From a bacterium (GTDB lineage: Bacteria > Krumholzibacteriota > Krumholzibacteriia > LZORAL124-64-63), in contig PIVY01000009.1 of assembly GCA_003353795.1 (NCBI GenBank), positions 1 through 53,472 on the forward strand: a stretch of 53,472 nt of DNA, written 5' to 3'. The position numbers and the translations under genes were made by a program. Shown here piece by piece: positions 30,601 to 37,167 of the stretch (positions are counted from its first letter, which is position 1; each line of letters starts with the position of its first letter). The notes under the pieces are model-generated. The model was not told where the DNA came from, made no database searches, and was given only the letters and a program-made list of their open reading frames with translations.

Positions 30601-32596
30601 TGTGCGCATAGACGGCTGTATTGCCGTCGCCTTCGAGGAGCAGGCTACCGCCGTCGAGCGTCCAGGCGGCGAGGGCGTCGATCTCGTTCTGGGCCCACGA
30701 ATAGAACGATTCGGTGGACCAGAAGATGTCGATGTCGGCCAGCGCGGACGACGACACCGGTTGCGAGTTGACCACGACGGTGGCGCCGCGCGCCGCGAGA
30801 TCATCGAGGATCGTGCTGTAATCGTAGATCCCGTACTGACCGTGGCTGACGTCGAACATGACCGTGATCTCGCCGAGATCGGAGAGTTCACGCGCGAGCG
30901 GGACGGTGCGGACCGGACCGGAATCCGCGGGAGCCGCCTCGTCTCGCGGCGGCTGCGCCGAGGGATCGGGCAACGAGAGCGTGTACGCGCGCGGCAGGGG
31001 CGCGTCGGCGGTCTGGATGACCGCGCGCCAGTCGAGCGACGCGGTGCCGGTGTTGGTGACCTCGACCACGTGGACCGCGGCTCCGCCGGGATCCAGGTCG
31101 GAATGGATGGAGGCCGGCGCAACGGAGATTTCCGGTGGCGCCAGCGCCGCTCCGGTGGCCAGGACCATGACGGCCGGCTCGTCGAGGTCGTCACTGACCA
31201 CGACCAGGGTGCCGAACATGGGACCCTCGCTGCTGGGCTGGTACTGCACGATCACGGCCTGGCTGTCGCCGGGCGCGACGGCGAAACTCGTCGGCGCGAC
31301 CGTGATGTCGGCATGACCGGCCTGGATGTCCGAGACCGTCAGGAGATCGCAGCCCGAGTTGATCACGGCCATGGTGTCGGCGACCACCGCACCGACGTAG
31401 ACGTCTCCGAACGCGATCGCATCGGTATCCAGGTCGATGTCGGTCCGGCCGGTGACCTCGAGGACGTTGGCGACCCGCATCGGTGCGGTCACGGGATCGT
31501 CGGCGAGAATCCAGAGATCGGCTGCCATGCTCTCGGTGCAGCGGGACGACGCGTCGAAGGTCAGGTTGACGACCATGTCCATGCCGGGGGGCAGGTTGCC
31601 GGCGGTCGGCGCCACGCGCAGCCAGCTGATGCGTTCGGCGAGCCAGTCGAAGCACTGATTGGCGAAGACCTGGTTGTCGCCGTAGCCCAGGCTGTAGTTC
31701 CCCATCACGTACATGTCGACCAGGGCCACGATGCGATGGTTGCCATGCTCGCTGGCAGCCGCGATATGCACTCCGCCGCCCGTGACGTCGTCGGCCAGCA
31801 CCACGGCCGGACTCTCCACCGTGGGCAGGGTGGAGTACGCGTAATCGAAGAAGATGCTGTTGACCATGTCGGTGGTCGGGTGCTCGTAGACGTCGAAGGT
31901 CTCGCCCCAGTATCCATTCGCGGTCGAGAACGTGATTCCCGCGTCCAGTCGGGCCAAAAGATCGTTGAATGCATTCACGCACGCGGTGCCGTAGCCGGCG
32001 AGCATCAACCCGCCGCCGTTCAGGCACCAGGCTTCGATGGCGTTCAGTTCGTTGGTCGTGAAGGAGATGGGGCTGTCATTCAGCCACAGGACGTCGACAT
32101 CCTCGAGCACGGACGCCGTGATCGTCATCTGGTTCTCGACCACTTCGGCGCCTCGAGCGGTGAGATCGGCTACCAGGGTCGAGAAGGTACTCAGGGTCGT
32201 CTGGCCGTGGGACCGGTCATAGAGGATGACCGCTCCCTCGAGATCGGCCACCAGCGCGACGACGGGCTCTTCGCGGCGCGGCAGCGGGTTCGGTCGCGAT
32301 CCTTCGGGGCGTTCGGCGGTCAGCGGCGGCAAGGTCAAGACCGTGCGAGCCGGCGGCGTCTCATCGGGGGGCAGCAGGATGGCTTCCCAGGCGACCGCGT
32401 ACTGGCACGGATTGCTCAACGTCACCGCGCGCATCGCGACCTGTTCGGAATCCAGCGCGACGTACAGCGAGTCGGGGTCGACCGTCAGGCAACCGTCACC
32501 GTCCTGGGCGGCGGCCACCAGCGTGACGCTGCAAGCGACGATCAGGGCCAGAGCGAAGCGGAGCGTGGGAGCTCCTCGACGAGTGCGAGTCAACAT
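21698..32596 (-). CDS. Giant secreted protein with eight ~450-residue tandem modules and FlgD-like tail
   Basis: The protein has 3,632 residues from ATG 32596; a GTG codon just upstream is less well spaced from GGGGG. A signal peptide (LRFALALIVACSVTLVAAA) precedes eight modules. Each has (i) a Gly/Asp-rich strand domain, (ii) an alpha/beta domain opening with the motif [FY]DxxHGQ and 'DLxxRGA', then GGxLLLEGD, and ending ADNQxFANQxFDWL, and (iii) Ig-like/ASH-like domains with one Cys in DATxxCxxD and one in NxGCxxLxV. The HGQ histidines lie near residues 131, 586, 1026, 1477, 1928, 2381, 2832 and 3282, a 440-455-residue period. The alpha/beta unit resembles DUF4350/GATase1-like folds; enzyme activity is unproven. 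The last ~90 residues form a FlgD-like tail (NAPNPFNPSTEIRFNL, GVYMYNLFLD). It stands alone on its strand with 470 bp upstream. Confidence 0.85.
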   Translation of the reverse strand: MLTRTRRGAPTLRFALALIVACSVTLVAAAQDGDGCLTVDPDSLYVALDSEQVAMRAVTLSNPCQYAVAWEAILLPPDETPPARTVLTLPPLTAERPEGSRPNPLPRREEPVVALVADLEGAVILYDRSHGQTTLSTFSTLVADLTARGAEVVENQMTITASVLEDVDVLWLNDSPISFTTNELNAIEAWCLNGGGLMLAGYGTACVNAFNDLLARLDAGITFSTANGYWGETFDVYEHPTTDMVNSIFFDYAYSTLPTVESPAVVLADDVTGGGVHIAAASEHGNHRIVALVDMYVMGNYSLGYGDNQVFANQCFDWLAERISWLRVAPTAGNLPPGMDMVVNLTFDASSRCTESMAADLWILADDPVTAPMRVANVLEVTGRTDIDLDTDAIAFGDVYVGAVVADTMAVINSGCDLLTVSDIQAGHADITVAPTSFAVAPGDSQAVIVQYQPSSEGPMFGTLVVVSDDLDEPAVMVLATGAALAPPEISVAPASIHSDLDPGGAAVHVVEVTNTGTASLDWRAVIQTADAPLPRAYTLSLPDPSAQPPRDEAAPADSGPVRTVPLARELSDLGEITVMFDVSHGQYGIYDYSTILDDLAARGATVVVNSQPVSSSALADIDIFWSTESFYSWAQNEIDALAAWTLDGGSLLLEGDGNTAVYAHNDILAAMDAGIEMSTSNGYSGYTGNIHPHDITQDIDQIYLPGPTARLSQVSDPAGNLVDDVIGDANTAFSECGLGRVIVIAEDLFLNGGVGYADNQAFANQCFDWLSNPIRWLILAPREGTVPPGATMYINATIDATDLCADDFTASVLIASNDPAMPNLSVAASISVSAQPDIDIDPAVLDLGEVLVGTTQVDTLLVHNSGCEPLSVTDIVSDHADVTVLPTSFTVGVDQTQPVSVAVSATQVGPITASLTFASNDPDETSLVVELFAEAILAPEISVTPGVLIADVPSGETVDRTITINNLGAGELDWSLRFTEPEAPSRQLYDLTPPPLAQSAPAVEARTAQLLDLTDIDVVFDAAHGQYDSYWSIIRNDLTLRGATVTTNTSPFTQGSLDSAEVLWITDGYDNWTTAEYETVVQWVRAGGNLLLEGDGTSGVYAFNDLLQALEAGITVSTSNGVSGLTDRIAIHATTHGVQQVNLPSPGAQLSSVYEPAEVLVEDVSGNPNAAHSLCGWGRVVVIAERAFEDYTLGSGDNQIFGNQIFDWLSVGGLWLTADPMGGTVAPGGAQDVTVTFDATLRCNGAFTADALFDSNDPMLPTYHVQTIMNVTGEPMIGARPDTLEFGTVFAGGAATDTLEVSNLGCATLHVTDIDGGHATVTAEPSTFELEIGQTQTVIVTFAPEVSGAVSGFLAVSSDAVDLPMLEVPWFGAGLTPPQIVVWPDTLASELSPGGSETRLMTVVNSGESDLIWSARIVTQNSPTPRIYDLEPPPAGAVSASNEPIPAERPAMRQGRLTTELLDLTGTVVVYDLAHGQASMSYRSQIIDDLTLRGATVQPNNSVVTPEMLGDVDLFWITDCYNNWTTDEIDALVTWVTGGGSLLLEGDDNNSVEVYNDLLTLVGAGIDFSTSNAYSGPTSAVYPHPTTDGIATIFLDYPQAHIDSVTDPAGRLFDDYAGTSVGAFSETGWGRVVAISEELFENYTIGIADNQLFANQVFDWLSDTTAWLRVEPSSGVVAPFSPDILNVEINAEKLCGAQATAEIVVFNNDPLDPEHAVATTLTVAVAPNLAELPATVDLGPVFLGAVVVDTLRLTNDGCAMLTVSEILCEHADIVIEPSTCSIPPAASETVLVTYTPGEVGPLATTVEVHSDDPDLPLHAFTLTSQVYPAPIAQVWPDTLDVPAVTGERVTRILQVSNSGGSDLLWELEVQPVDELLPRSFTLPRSTVTTSNSDEETRPPAGEAHVQPLVTELADLTGVSMLYDRSHGQSSPYDLYTMFDDLVTRGATIHESTATITAGVLAPYSVLWINESAADWTPAEVSAVVAWVESGGGLLLQGDNDSSATAFNTLLAALNGGIMVSSVNGGSGNTLGVYQHPTTTEVTEIYLPSPGASLATVSAPATRLIDDYEGIANTAASHAGFGRIIVSADEMFYDYPLNFVDNQLFANQVFDWLARASSWLAVVPQVGSVAPGNSVYVNVDFSAEGMCGGVVTADLVFSTNDPTNTTDAVPARLDVLGEPVIEVAPAALDFGNVFVGAILADTLTVANPGCYDLIVESITSSHGDLTVSPVDMTVPIGGAMPVVVTYAPSSVGALSADVSIVSDDPMHPLVTIPVNATALLAPVIAVNPDSIYIEVPGGAADSTFVTVENSGGSDLTWHSRIVTNNDHLQPATLSPPPPEAIEPDADAMAPAPLPAGARTQSLVTDLSDLTGISILFDQSHGQGSLVDWSTTVTDLTSRGAVVATNYSMITESVLAPHDVLWTIDVNFELTYEEQQAIANWVNDGNALLIEGDNGYSVSIYNELLAAIGAGITMLYGDSYDGTTTSIHEHQTTMDVEGVYLGSPLAYLSTVAEPAGILVDDLLMRPHTAYSRPSSGRVFVTCDEIFSDWMVGLADNQVFANQTFDWLAGATSWLIVEPTSGIVPPGGSAEVQFTFDATGICGEDRLAAVLFENDDPLNPSVRVGTHMHSAGLPTIEVAPMLLDFGVRFVGDVVVDSLYVTNDGCDVLEVASIASDAADLSAAPNTFSVPVAGTQSVAITYAPSAVGDLATDLVITSNAAQWPELSVPVSGAAVEPPVISVLPDSLYLEMPGGTIDTLTVVLANSGGSDLFWNSVEQAGDGPNQAMTLDLPTRGAESPDAPLESPPAIAPRELAVTARLADLTDAAILYDLGHGEDPLSMWSTIVNDLATRGAVVTATTRSLTADVLADHQVLWLTDHTIALDLAERRAIVNWVETGGSLLLEGDDHRALATFGDLLSDLEAGITLQSGNGTSGVTTTLHATSLDQDAEQIYLESPRAYLASLDAPARPIFDDRRGRPCAALSEVGGGRIVVLTDEVNADHAIAYADNQLMANRMFDWLIDDADWLRVVPMYGVLPAGEEIEVDVIFDATELCGGDHLAGLLFQSNDPITPQVRVGTHLHLLGEPVLAVAPTSLDIGGVYLGSTADAWLTVSNPGCDLLSVSDIACDHPAVSIDPGVFDLDIGGEMSVTVTITPTEVDTVDTVISITSNDPYAPLVTVPLTFTALEAPIIATDPDSLYCEIPVDQTIDRQLFLRNDGGSALNWTVNLYSDAMARRMEFTLPPAGPGEPPADLIDPPMSDPPQNPLRADLADLTGITIAFDRSHNQTDPLSWNVLIGDLTDRGATVEINTEPVTADVLSAYRVFWITEGDAMWSPDEVAVLVEWIRSGGRVMLEGDSGPTVDTFRLILALLNAGIDFLPDDGTAGVTQNIRPHETTVGVASMQLTLPTSSLLVNEGLATLLVSDVAGVAMAGCYSTGQSRVMAMSEDAFNDYSVALADNRLFANRVFDWLAAASWFDVSPVAGTVPAGEEVELTVTFRSLDLGPGQYLGELRFSSNDPGQPVLPLPVAMAVIAGEVGIDDVPVALDLRNAPNPFNPSTEIRFNLARASAVEIRIYDVRGTLVRRIDLGEMPAGPTNVRWQGRDERGAEVASGVYMYNLFLDRQRAGGTQKMTLLK
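22080..32215 (-). repeat. Eight-fold tandem protein-level repeat, ~1,350 bp per unit
   Basis: The unit anchor (codon for the H of HGQ) lies at minus-strand positions 32209, 30844, 29524, 28171, 26818, 25459, 24106 and 22756. The spacings are 1365, 1320, 1353, 1353, 1359, 1353 and 1350 bp. The units are clearly diverged at nucleotide level, so this is an old amplification, not an assembly artefact. The eighth unit keeps the alpha/beta domain (HNQ in place of HGQ) but loses both module cysteines and the second ASH-like domain before the FlgD tail. Confidence 0.85.
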
Positions 32597-33066
32597 CACG
32601 AAACCCCCGGGATGAGGAACCGAGCGAGCCGGACACGCGGGCGGCCATGCAGGCCGAGCCTCGTGCTTCCGGACCGGCGGCGGCGAAACACCTGGCGATA
32701 TGAAGAACCTGTGGTGGTATCGAACGAGTTGGACATGGGTTCGGATAATCGGTGGAATCGAGTTCGTCTAGTAACATTCGAGTTATGGCGCATCGTTCAG
32801 CAAGAGTCGGCATTTGCCGGTCGCTTCGGTCGCGTCGTAATAGGCTGCGAGACTATCACGGTACGAGTGTCGAATCAACTCGAAGCGGCCGGAAATTGTT
32901 GGTAGAGCACGATTCCGGGGCATCCAAACAGGATGACAATTGTCTAGAATGTGGGGTCTGGGTGCATCGTGGCGTAAGGTGTTGCCGTAGGTTCGATAGT
33001 AATATTCAGTTCAGTTATCAATTCAGAAGCGACCATAATACGGCGCAGCATGAAGCAGCCGGCGAT
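32597..33066. other. 470-bp intergenic region upstream of the giant gene
   Basis: It lies between the giant gene start and the stop of the small kinase gene, both on the minus strand. The stretch 32740-33060 is AT-richer than the coding DNA around it. A TTGATA (minus strand, near 33018-33023) is followed by TACTAT after only 14 bp, which is too close for a good promoter. GATTAT near 32751-32756 has only a weak -35 partner. No small gene is supported. Confidence 0.4.
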
Positions 33067-33816
33067 CTATCGCGACCACCATTGCAGGTTCTCCAGATAC
33101 CAGCGTAGCTCGCCCGCCGTGCGGAACTTCTTCTGGATGAGGCTTCGCTTCAGGCCGCAACACACATCCTTGAATTCGGGCGGCTGCCGGCGATAGGTGC
33201 GCTGGCCTCCGCCGCAATCGTAGAGCAGGCGCACGAGGTCGCACACGTCGTCCATGATGGCGCCGGCGGTGGGACGGCCGGGGGGGAAGAGGTCCACCAG
33301 CTTGACGTCGAAGCCGATGCCGCGGCGGCCGACGATGACGTTGCCCGAGTGGAGGTCGCCGTGGTACTCGCCGCCGGCGTGGATGTCTTCCACGCCGGTG
33401 GCCATGGCGTGCAGCAGGTGCATGGCCTGGAATGGATCGAGCCGGCCGCCCGGCTGGCGCTTGAGGAACGACGGCAACTGGTCGCCTTCCACGTATTCCG
33501 ACACCATCACGGTGACGTCCTTGCCGTCGAATTCCACGGTCTCCTGGTTGTGGTACTGGATGAGCACCGGGCAGTGGCGCAGTTTGTGCAGCTTGCGGGC
33601 ATTGTAGCGCGCCGTGCGGCCACCCGTATTGCGGTGTGGGAAATAGAACTTGGCCGACCGCTCCACCCCCGTGCCCACCTCGCGAACCAGGTAGACCTCG
33701 CCCTCCCAGCCCGTACCGAGGCGCTCCTGAACACGGTACTTGTCGGCCACGAGGGTGCCTGGAGTCAGATCGAACGACTCGATCCGGCCGGGTTTGCGGG
33801 ACTTCTTGAACGCCAT
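33067..33816 (-). CDS. Small stand-alone Ser/Thr-kinase-like protein
   Basis: The 249-residue product starts at ATG 33816 with GGAGC 6 bp upstream; the open frame extends further but without conservation. It has a protein-kinase-like fold: a nucleotide loop LGTGWEGEVYLVRE (33-46), the lysine in RSAKFYF (K56), the hinge MVSEYVEGDQL, and the catalytic loop HGDLHSGNV (152-160). That loop has the APH/lipopolysaccharide-kinase form in place of HRDLKPEN. A DLF (175-177) replaces DFG. The rest of the C-lobe is abbreviated and the protein has no sensor domain or membrane helix. It may phosphorylate proteins or a small molecule. It is divergent from the methyl-accepting protein gene, with 280 bp between the starts. 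Confidence 0.8.
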   Translation of the reverse strand: MAFKKSRKPGRIESFDLTPGTLVADKYRVQERLGTGWEGEVYLVREVGTGVERSAKFYFPHRNTGGRTARYNARKLHKLRHCPVLIQYHNQETVEFDGKDVTVMVSEYVEGDQLPSFLKRQPGGRLDPFQAMHLLHAMATGVEDIHAGGEYHGDLHSGNVIVGRRGIGFDVKLVDLFPPGRPTAGAIMDDVCDLVRLLYDCGGGQRTYRRQPPEFKDVCCGLKRSLIQKKFRTAGELRWYLENLQWWSR

Positions 33817-34096
33817 GGTGGGCTCCAGCGGCGAGCAGTGCGGGTCGGGTCGAAGACGATCGGGAGCCGATTGTAGCACCTGATTCGCGGTGGCCAAGAG
33901 CAACTTGGTTCCTGAACCCGGCGACCGCAACCGGTGGTGACAATTGCGTACCTGTTCCCGTCGTCTGACCCGGCGCCGCGCAATTGTTTGATGATTCCCC
34001 TTAACTACCGCTCTTCTGGGACGAATCAGAGACAGATCGGCGCCGCGATGAGTGCCGCCCGCAACGTCCGAGGAACATTCGTCCCGAGGGGGAATC
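33817..34096. other. 280-bp divergent intergenic region between kinase and chemoreceptor genes
   Basis: The right end carries GAGGGGGA just before the ATG at 34097. TAACTA (34002-34007) is a possible -10 for the rightward gene but has no good -35. I see no operator or small gene. Confidence 0.35.
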
Positions 34097-35479
34097 ATGA
34101 AGCTCCGCGAAAAGATCGTCGGCATGATGATCATCAGCCTGGTCGTGGTGCTGGGGGGAGTGGGGGTCTATACCTACACGAGAGTCGGCGTCATGGCCGA
34201 GGAGGCCAAGGTCGACAGCGCAGCCCTGGTCGCCGAGAGCATCAAGGGATCCATGCACGTATTCGGCGAGATCGGCGACATGGAGGCGCAGGAAGCGTAC
34301 ATCCAGGAGGTCAGTCACCTGGAGGGAATCCACAAGGTGCACGCCGTGCGCGCGCCTGCCGTGGAACGCGATTTCGATGTGCGTGAAGGCGCCACGGCCG
34401 AGGACGCCCACGAGGAACAGGTGCTCGCCAGCGGCGACCCGCTCACGCTGATCGACCACCACGCGCACACCATCCGCACCATCCTGCCCCTGAAAGCCTC
34501 CGAGAGTTGCCTGGAGTGCCACGACGTGAAGGTGGGAGAGGTGCTCGGCGTCGCCAGCGTTACCGTGGACACCGCCGCCAGTGACGCTGCCACCGCGCGT
34601 TTCTCAATCTACGTGGCGCTGGCCTATATCGGCGCCATCGTCCTGGCGGGCGTGCTGCTGTCGCTGGTCTTGACCCGCGGCGTGATCCGCCCGGTGAGCC
34701 GGGCTGCGGAGGCCATCATCCAGGGCGCGCGCCAGACTCTCGACGCGGTGAACCAGTCCCGCGAGGCGGGTGAGCAGATCGCCAACAACACCGGCGAGCA
34801 GGCCAGCAGCTTGCAGCAGACGGCGGCCTCGCTGCAGGAGATGACGGCCCAGACCAAGGTGTTCAGCCAGAACGCCGGCGAGGCCAACGCCAATGCCGAG
34901 CAGACCAGCGAGGCGGCTCGGCGCGGTCACGATGCCGTGGCCCGCATGACCGGCTCCATGGAAGCCATCAAGCAGGCGGCTGACGACACCAGTCGGATCA
35001 TCGCCACCATCGACGAGATCGCCTTCCAGACCAACCTGCTGGCCCTCAATGCCGCGGTGGAGGCCGCGCGTGCCGGCGACGCCGGCAAGGGTTTCGCCGT
35101 GGTCGCCGAGGAGGTGCGCAACCTGGCGCAGCGGTCGGCCGAAGCCGCCCGCAACACCGCCGAGCTGCTCGACGGTTCCCGCAATCAGGCGGATCAGGGC
35201 GTCGCGGTGGTCCAGGACGTGGCCGCGATTCTCGAGGACATCACTGCCCAGGCGGAGAAGTCGCGCGAGCTGATCAGCGAGGTCACCGTGGGGAGCGACG
35301 GTCAGGTCCACACTATCGGCGAGATGGCCGAGGCCATGACCCTGCTCGACCGCGCCACCCAGTCGACTGCGGCCAGCGCTCAGCAGTCGGCGGCCAACGC
35401 GTCGGAGGTGCTCTCCATGGCCGACGACATGCGCAAGGTGGCCGACGACCTGGGAACGCTGGTGGGGCACGTCGACTGA
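34097..35479 (+). CDS. Methyl-accepting chemotaxis protein with c-heme (DUF3365/Tll0287-like) sensor domain
   Basis: A 460-residue receptor from ATG 34097 (GAGGGGGA upstream). Membrane helix 1 spans residues 8-27 and helix 2 spans 172-193. The periplasmic loop (28-171) contains [20 protein letters not shown] with a CxxCH c-type heme motif at 138-142, as in DUF3365/Tll0287 sensor domains. It could thus sense redox state, oxygen, NO or CO by heme. A short HAMP-like segment ([10 protein letters not shown]) leads to the signalling domain, whose hairpin tip is intact ([21 protein letters not shown], 308-328). No CheR-tethering pentapeptide ends the protein. No che or flagellar gene is in the window, so the output pathway is not visible; the histidine kinase gene follows 86 bp later. 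Confidence 0.92.
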   Translation: MKLREKIVGMMIISLVVVLGGVGVYTYTRVGVMAEEAKVDSAALVAESIKGSMHVFGEIGDMEAQEAYIQEVSHLEGIHKVHAVRAPAVERDFDVREGATAEDAHEEQVLASGDPLTLIDHHAHTIRTILPLKASESCLECHDVKVGEVLGVASVTVDTAASDAATARFSIYVALAYIGAIVLAGVLLSLVLTRGVIRPVSRAAEAIIQGARQTLDAVNQSREAGEQIANNTGEQASSLQQTAASLQEMTAQTKVFSQNAGEANANAEQTSEAARRGHDAVARMTGSMEAIKQAADDTSRIIATIDEIAFQTNLLALNAAVEAARAGDAGKGFAVVAEEVRNLAQRSAEAARNTAELLDGSRNQADQGVAVVQDVAAILEDITAQAEKSRELISEVTVGSDGQVHTIGEMAEAMTLLDRATQSTAASAQQSAANASEVLSMADDMRKVADDLGTLVGHVD

Positions 35480-35506
35480 GACTCGGCATTGACCTTTGAC
35501 ACCGAT

Positions 35507-35530
35507 CGGGCCGATCATGGGATCGGCCCG
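35507..35530 (+). terminator. Hairpin terminator after the chemoreceptor gene
   Basis: A perfect 10-bp stem (35507-35516 with 35521-35530) closes a 4-nt loop ATGG and is followed by TTCCTCGTC. It lies between the chemoreceptor stop and the histidine kinase start. Confidence 0.7.
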
Positions 35531-35565
35531 TTCCTCGTCAGCCGGAATCCATCGCGAGGCCCGTC

Positions 35566-37167
35566 ATGACGCACCGACCACAATCGCCGGACGACATCGA
35601 CCACCCCGCTCCGGGCTCCGCCCTGAGCGAGGCGCGGCTCATGCTGGAGACGGTCCTCAACAGCATCCCGGTGCGGGTATTCTGGAAGGACCGCGACTGC
35701 GTCTATCAGGGCTGCAACCAGCTCTTCGCCCAGGATGCCGGCGTGGACGGTCCCGCGGACCTCGTCGGCAAGACAGACCACGACATGGGCTGGTCCGAGC
35801 AGGCCGAGCTGTACCGCGCCGACGACTTCGCCGTCATGGAGTCGGGCGAAGGCAAGATCGGCTACGAGGAACCCCAGACCACCCCCACGGGCGAGCGCAT
35901 CTGGCTACGTACCAGCAAGATCCCCCTGCACAACCACCAGGGCGAGGTGGTGGGTGTTCTCGGCACCTACGAGGACATCACCATCAGCAAGAAGGCCGAG
36001 GAAGACCGGCGGCAGTTCGAGGCCAGCGTGCTGCACGCCCAGAAGCTCGAGAGCCTGGGCATCCTGGCCGGCGGCATCGCCCATGATTTCAACAACCTTC
36101 TGGTGGCCGTGCTCGGACACGCCGATCTCGCCTTGGAGGAGATGGCCTCCGATGCCGGCGGCAAGTCTCACCTCCAGGAGATCCGAACGGCCGCGAAACG
36201 GGCCCGGGACCTCACCAATCAGATGCTGGCCTATTCGGGCAAGGGCCGATTCGTGGTTCGCCGCCTCGATCTCAGTCATGTGGTCGAGGAAATGAGCCAG
36301 CTACTCGAGGCGAGTATTCCGAAGAAGGTGGGCCTGCATCGCAAACTGGCCGGCGATCTACCGGCGGTCGAGGTGGACGTGGCCCAGATCCGACAGGTGG
36401 TCATGAACCTGGTGACCAACGCGGCGGAATCCATGGAGGCCGGCGGCCGGATCACCTTGCGAACGGATCGGCACGAGGTCACGGAGGCCAATCTCGCCGA
36501 CATGACCGGCCGGGACTACGTACCCGCGGGACATTACGTGGTCCTCGAGGTCGTCGACGACGGTTGCGGCATGGACGGCGACACGCACGCGCGACTCTTC
36601 GAACCCTTCTTCACCACCAAGTTCCAGGGACGCGGGCTGGGTTTGGCGGCGGTCCTGGGTATCGTGCGCGGGCATGGCGGTACCATCGAAGTGGAGACCG
36701 AGCTGGACCGGGGTTCGACCTTCCGGGTGCTGCTGCCGGCGGACCAGAGCGGAGAACCCGTGCTGGAGCCTACGGAGCCGAAGCACCAGGCGTCGGGCCC
36801 TCTGACTGGAACGGTCCTCGTGGTCGACGACGAGGAGTCCGTCCGCCGCGTTGCCGGCAGCATGCTCGAGCACGAGGGGTTCGATGTGGTGTCCGCCGCA
36901 GACGGCGTGGAAGCCCTGAGCATATACCGGGAACGCCGCCACGAGATACGCATCGTCCTGCTCGACATGACCATGCCCCGCATGGACGGCGAGGAGACCT
37001 TTCGCGAGCTCCGCGCTCTCGATCCCGACGTGCGGGTGATCCTGACCAGCGGCTACAACGAACAGGACGCCACCAGTCGATTCGTGGGGGCGGGCCTGGC
37101 GGGCTTCATCCAGAAGCCGTTCACCCTCGATGATCTCCGGACAAGGCTGCGTGAGGCCCTGGCGTGA
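35566..37167 (+). CDS. PAS-domain histidine kinase with C-terminal receiver domain
   Basis: A soluble 533-residue hybrid kinase. Residues 28-140 form a PAS/PAC domain (LNSIPVRVFWKDRD, GVLGTYEDITISKKAEE). The HisKA-type H-box is GGIAHDFNNLLVAVLGH with H173, the N-box is NLVTNAAESM (281-290), G1 is DDGCGMD (331-337), and G2 is GRGLGL (355-360). A receiver domain fills 415-533 with the acidic pair DDE (421-423), phospho-acceptor D467 in LLDMTMPRMDGEE, and the conserved lysine in IQKPF. The FNNLL H-box places it in the HPK4-like group with attached receivers. It has no membrane segment, so the PAS domain senses an internal cue. The stop overlaps the start of the next gene (GTGA). Confidence 0.93.
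   Translation: MTHRPQSPDDIDHPAPGSALSEARLMLETVLNSIPVRVFWKDRDCVYQGCNQLFAQDAGVDGPADLVGKTDHDMGWSEQAELYRADDFAVMESGEGKIGYEEPQTTPTGERIWLRTSKIPLHNHQGEVVGVLGTYEDITISKKAEEDRRQFEASVLHAQKLESLGILAGGIAHDFNNLLVAVLGHADLALEEMASDAGGKSHLQEIRTAAKRARDLTNQMLAYSGKGRFVVRRLDLSHVVEEMSQLLEASIPKKVGLHRKLAGDLPAVEVDVAQIRQVVMNLVTNAAESMEAGGRITLRTDRHEVTEANLADMTGRDYVPAGHYVVLEVVDDGCGMDGDTHARLFEPFFTTKFQGRGLGLAAVLGIVRGHGGTIEVETELDRGSTFRVLLPADQSGEPVLEPTEPKHQASGPLTGTVLVVDDEESVRRVAGSMLEHEGFDVVSAADGVEALSIYRERRHEIRIVLLDMTMPRMDGEETFRELRALDPDVRVILTSGYNEQDATSRFVGAGLAGFIQKPFTLDDLRTRLREALA

Noticed and set aside
29957-32905. Plus-strand open frame of about 980 codons opposite the giant gene, plus several similar ones at 22.7-29.2 kb
   Set aside because: Periodic shadows of the repeat modules; Gly/Asp/His/Arg-rich and without domains.
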